A DNA stretch of 55,766 bases from assembly GCA_021737565.1 (NCBI GenBank), contig JAIPDS010000009.1:1-55766 (forward strand), written 5' to 3'. This stretch comes from Desulfobacteraceae bacterium. Lineage in GTDB: Bacteria > Desulfobacterota > Desulfobacteria > Desulfobacterales > Desulfosalsimonadaceae. This document shows, one piece after another, positions 53,694 through 55,766 of this stretch; position 1 is the stretch's first letter; each line of letters begins with the position of its first letter. Below the pieces are notes generated by a model, which was not told where the DNA came from, did not search any database, and worked only from the letters and a program-made list of their open reading frames with translations. A program made the position numbers and the translations under genes.

Positions 53694-53897
53694 ATGCGTT
53701 GTCCAAACTGCCAAACCGAGAATCCTGTGTCCCGGAAATTCTGCCGGGAGTGCGGCTGCAAACTTGCCCTTGCCTGCCCCGGATGCGGGTGTGAAAACAC
53801 TCCTGGGGACAAATTCTGCGGCGAATGCGGGCATGCACTGGTCACTCCCGCTCCTGCCGCCCCCGAGGGATGTCCTATGACCAAAAAATCTCGATAA
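53694..53897 (+). CDS. Double zinc-ribbon, probably the detached N-terminus of the next gene
   Basis: The 67 residues hold two zinc ribbons: [19 protein letters not shown] and [19 protein letters not shown], then a Pro/Ala linker. In many Desulfobacterota proteins this pair is followed in the same chain by the class III cyclase and AAA domains found here in a different frame. The frame ends 28 bases into the cyclase gene. A one-base deletion in CCCCC or GGG near 53860-53869 would explain the split. An intact short protein is possible. Confidence 0.7.
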   Translation: MRCPNCQTENPVSRKFCRECGCKLALACPGCGCENTPGDKFCGECGHALVTPAPAAPEGCPMTKKSR

Positions 53898-55630
53898 TCC
53901 AGAAATACCTCCCTGATGGCCTGACCGAAAGAGTACTCTCCCAGAAAAACCGCATCGAGGGTGAGAAAAAAGCGGTAACCATTATGTTTTGCGATATGGC
54001 GGGATATTCATCGCTTGCAGAGCAGTTGGGCCCCGAAAGGGCCTACTCGCTCATGGATCAGGTTTATGAAATTTTAATCCACAAGGTGAGCGATTATGGG
54101 GGAACTGTCAACGAGTTGACCGGCGACGGGATCATGGCCATGTTCGGCGCTCCCATCGCACTGGAAGACGCACCGCAACGGGCCATCCGCTCGGCACTTG
54201 CGATTCACCGGGAAATGGCCCGATTCAGCGAACGGATAAAATCAGAAGGGGGGCCTTCACAACTCCGGATGCGCATCGGCATACATACCGGTCCGGTCGT
54301 TCTGGGAACCGTTGGCAATGACCTGCGCGTGGACTTTAAGGCCATCGGGGATACAGTGAATCTGGCCTCCCGAATGGAGTCGCTGGCAGAGCCGGGAACA
54401 ACCTATGTGACCCAGGCGGTTTTCAGGCTCACCGAAGGCTTGTTCCGGTTCGAGAACCTGGGGGAAAAAGCGATAAAGGGCAGAAGCGGGACGGTCCGCG
54501 TTTTTCGGGTAATCGCACCCGGCAGCAGCCGGACGCGGTTTGACGTGAGCGCAGAAAAGGGGCTTACTCCATTGATGGCCCGTGAACGGGATTTGGAGAT
54601 CCTGATGGACCTATATCGCCGGGCCAGGGAGGGCCGGGGGCAGGCCGTGTCGATCATTTCAGTGGCCGGCATGGGCAAATCCAGGTTGCTCTATGAGTTC
54701 AGAAAGGTACTCGCACACGAAGACATCACATTTCTGGAAGGCCGGTGCCTTTCTTACAGCAAATGGGTTCCCTATCATCCGCTGATCGACATTCTCCGGT
54801 CCAATTTCAGGATCCAGGAAACGGACTCCGCCCCGGACATCCGGGAAAAGGTGGAGAGGAACCTTAAGGTAATGGGGATCGATGCATCGACGGCTGCACC
54901 ATATCTGCTGGAGCTTCTGGATGCAGCCGACAGCAGCATGGATATGCCGGCGGCAGGCCCTGAGGCCAAAAAAGAGCGGATCATCGCTACATTGATTAGC
55001 ATCGTTATAAAGGGGTCGCAGGCAAGGCCGCTGGTCCTTGCCATTGAAGATCTTCAATGGATTGACAACAGTTCAAAGGATGTCATTGCAGAAATCCTTG
55101 AAAACATTCCAGCCGAGAAGGTCCTTCTTATGCTGACCTACCGGCCCGATTTCAGTCCCCCATGGGGTACCCGGTCCCACCATAACCAGATGCTGCTCTC
55201 CAGACTCTCGGATCGGGAATGCCTGGCAATGGCCAGTCATTTGCTCCGGGCAGAGGCCATTGAAAACGACCTGGGCGGCCTGCTGACTGAAAAAACCGAA
55301 GGGGTCCCTTTTTTTATCGAAGAGTTTATCCGATCCTTTGTCGACCTGGGTGTCATTGAGAATGAGGCGGGCAGGTGCCGGCTCGCTAAAAGCAGCAAGG
55401 AAGTGGGCGTCCCCTCTACCATCCAGGATGTGATCATGGCCCGTGTGGATGCCCTGCCCGAGTCTGCCAGAACCATTTTGCGAATCGGATCCGCCATTGA
55501 ACGGGAGTTTGGATATCAACTGATCAAAAAGATCGCCGGGCTTTCCGAGGAGGAGTTTTCCGACGGGCTGGCTGCATTGAAAACCGCGGAACTCATTCTC
55601 CAGCGCGGAATTGTACCTGAAGCCACCTAG
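53870..55630 (+). CDS. Class III adenylate/guanylate cyclase with AAA ATPase domain, truncated
   Basis: From [20 protein letters not shown] the cyclase domain (about 25-195) has [34 protein letters not shown] (both metal Asp), and [14 protein letters not shown]. The ATPase module (about 235-585) has Walker [14 protein letters not shown], and Walker [13 protein letters not shown]. The chain stops after [15 protein letters not shown], where relatives normally go on into several hundred residues of TPR repeats. The stop is followed at once by unrelated AT-rich sequence. So it lacks its C-terminus and, by frameshift, its zinc ribbons. Confidence 0.8.
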   Translation: MSYDQKISIIQKYLPDGLTERVLSQKNRIEGEKKAVTIMFCDMAGYSSLAEQLGPERAYSLMDQVYEILIHKVSDYGGTVNELTGDGIMAMFGAPIALEDAPQRAIRSALAIHREMARFSERIKSEGGPSQLRMRIGIHTGPVVLGTVGNDLRVDFKAIGDTVNLASRMESLAEPGTTYVTQAVFRLTEGLFRFENLGEKAIKGRSGTVRVFRVIAPGSSRTRFDVSAEKGLTPLMARERDLEILMDLYRRAREGRGQAVSIISVAGMGKSRLLYEFRKVLAHEDITFLEGRCLSYSKWVPYHPLIDILRSNFRIQETDSAPDIREKVERNLKVMGIDASTAAPYLLELLDAADSSMDMPAAGPEAKKERIIATLISIVIKGSQARPLVLAIEDLQWIDNSSKDVIAEILENIPAEKVLLMLTYRPDFSPPWGTRSHHNQMLLSRLSDRECLAMASHLLRAEAIENDLGGLLTEKTEGVPFFIEEFIRSFVDLGVIENEAGRCRLAKSSKEVGVPSTIQDVIMARVDALPESARTILRIGSAIEREFGYQLIKKIAGLSEEEFSDGLAALKTAELILQRGIVPEAT

Positions 55631-55633
55631 TGT

Positions 55634-55766
55634 CCATCCAAAGCTATAACTGACTGTAAAATAAAAAAAAGCGCATTTTATGCTGGCGTTTTGCCGTATC
55701 TTGTAGTATAAAGGAATTTCCCTAAAAACCTGATATACTTACAAAAACAGCAAAAGGAGCCGAACA
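55634..55766 (+). mobile_element. Probable left end of an insertion sequence (cut by window edge)
   Basis: The homologous part of the cyclase gene ends abruptly at about 55630 and is followed by TGTCCATCCAAAGC and AT-rich bases. The last 14 bases contain AAAGGAG at the right distance from the window edge for a start codon just outside. This fits an IS whose transposase begins after 55766, but no transposase sequence is visible. Confidence 0.4.

Noticed and set aside
53840-53900. Programmed -1 frameshift joining zinc ribbons to the cyclase
   Set aside because: No slippery heptamer in the zinc-ribbon frame and no clear downstream structure; an indel is simpler.
1-55766. tRNA, rRNA and CRISPR features
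   Set aside because: I looked through the gaps and saw no cloverleaf, ribosomal sequence or spaced repeat array.

Overview
The window reads as a chromosomal segment of a Gram-negative, sulfate-reducing member of the Desulfobacterota, most likely Desulfobacterales. The main evidence is a complete dissimilatory sulfate-reduction core: aprB-aprA, qmoA-qmoB-qmoC and sat. It is accompanied by a UbiE/MenG quinone methyltransferase, an outer-membrane lipid gene (lpxC), sigma-54 activators and a B12-riboswitch-controlled cobamide locus. The order cannot be proved without a phylogeny.

Layout. 1-5300 is an accessory-looking stretch: a cut-off rhodanese lipoprotein-like gene, an AT-rich lipoprotein with TPR and duplicated C-terminal modules, an alpha/beta hydrolase, an FMN-binding protein, a nucleotidyltransferase tail remnant, a membrane protein and a double DUF1566 protein. 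5317-8080 (minus) is trpD-trpC-trpF, with trpD fused to an Lrp-type ligand-binding (RAM) domain. 8290-10058 holds a TM2 protein, a possibly broken small membrane gene and an anchored protein of unknown function. 10073-13038 holds menG/ubiE, dnaJ, queD and pyrE. 13261-18691 is one operon for septal peptidoglycan remodelling: ftsE-ftsX-envC-like-ctpA-yibQ-like. 18678-22538 is housekeeping (prmA, pcm, a DUF368 lipid-carrier transporter, coaD, rsmD). 22576-27785 (minus) is lpxC, DUF4390, an NtrY-like kinase and an NtrX-like regulator. 27979-30786 is comM/yifB and alr.

30994-34797 is a three-gene stator-like block: a MotA/ExbB channel, a MotB-like OmpA protein with a long coiled coil, and a second anchored coiled-coil OmpA protein. 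A scar at 34855-35053 beyond it repeats the tail of comM fused to the tail of alr and the sequence that follows alr. The block therefore sits between two copies of the same junction and probably arrived or was displaced by recombination.

35414-42947 is aprBA and qmoABC, each closed by a strong intrinsic terminator. After a DUF374 acyltransferase, a YprB-like nuclease and a GAF/sigma-54 activator comes sat on the opposite strand. Sat makes APS, AprBA reduces it, and QmoABC passes electrons to AprBA from the menaquinone pool. 47912-51962 (minus) carries a radical SAM protein, a CbiR-like cobamide-remodelling enzyme, a full cobalamin riboswitch with terminator, cobT and a second TIM-barrel protein. 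The end of the window has a MITE-like repeat, a PAS-GGDEF protein, and a zinc-ribbon/class III cyclase gene that appears split by a frameshift and truncated at its 3' end, probably by a mobile element whose transposase would begin just outside the window. No tRNA, rRNA or CRISPR array was seen.
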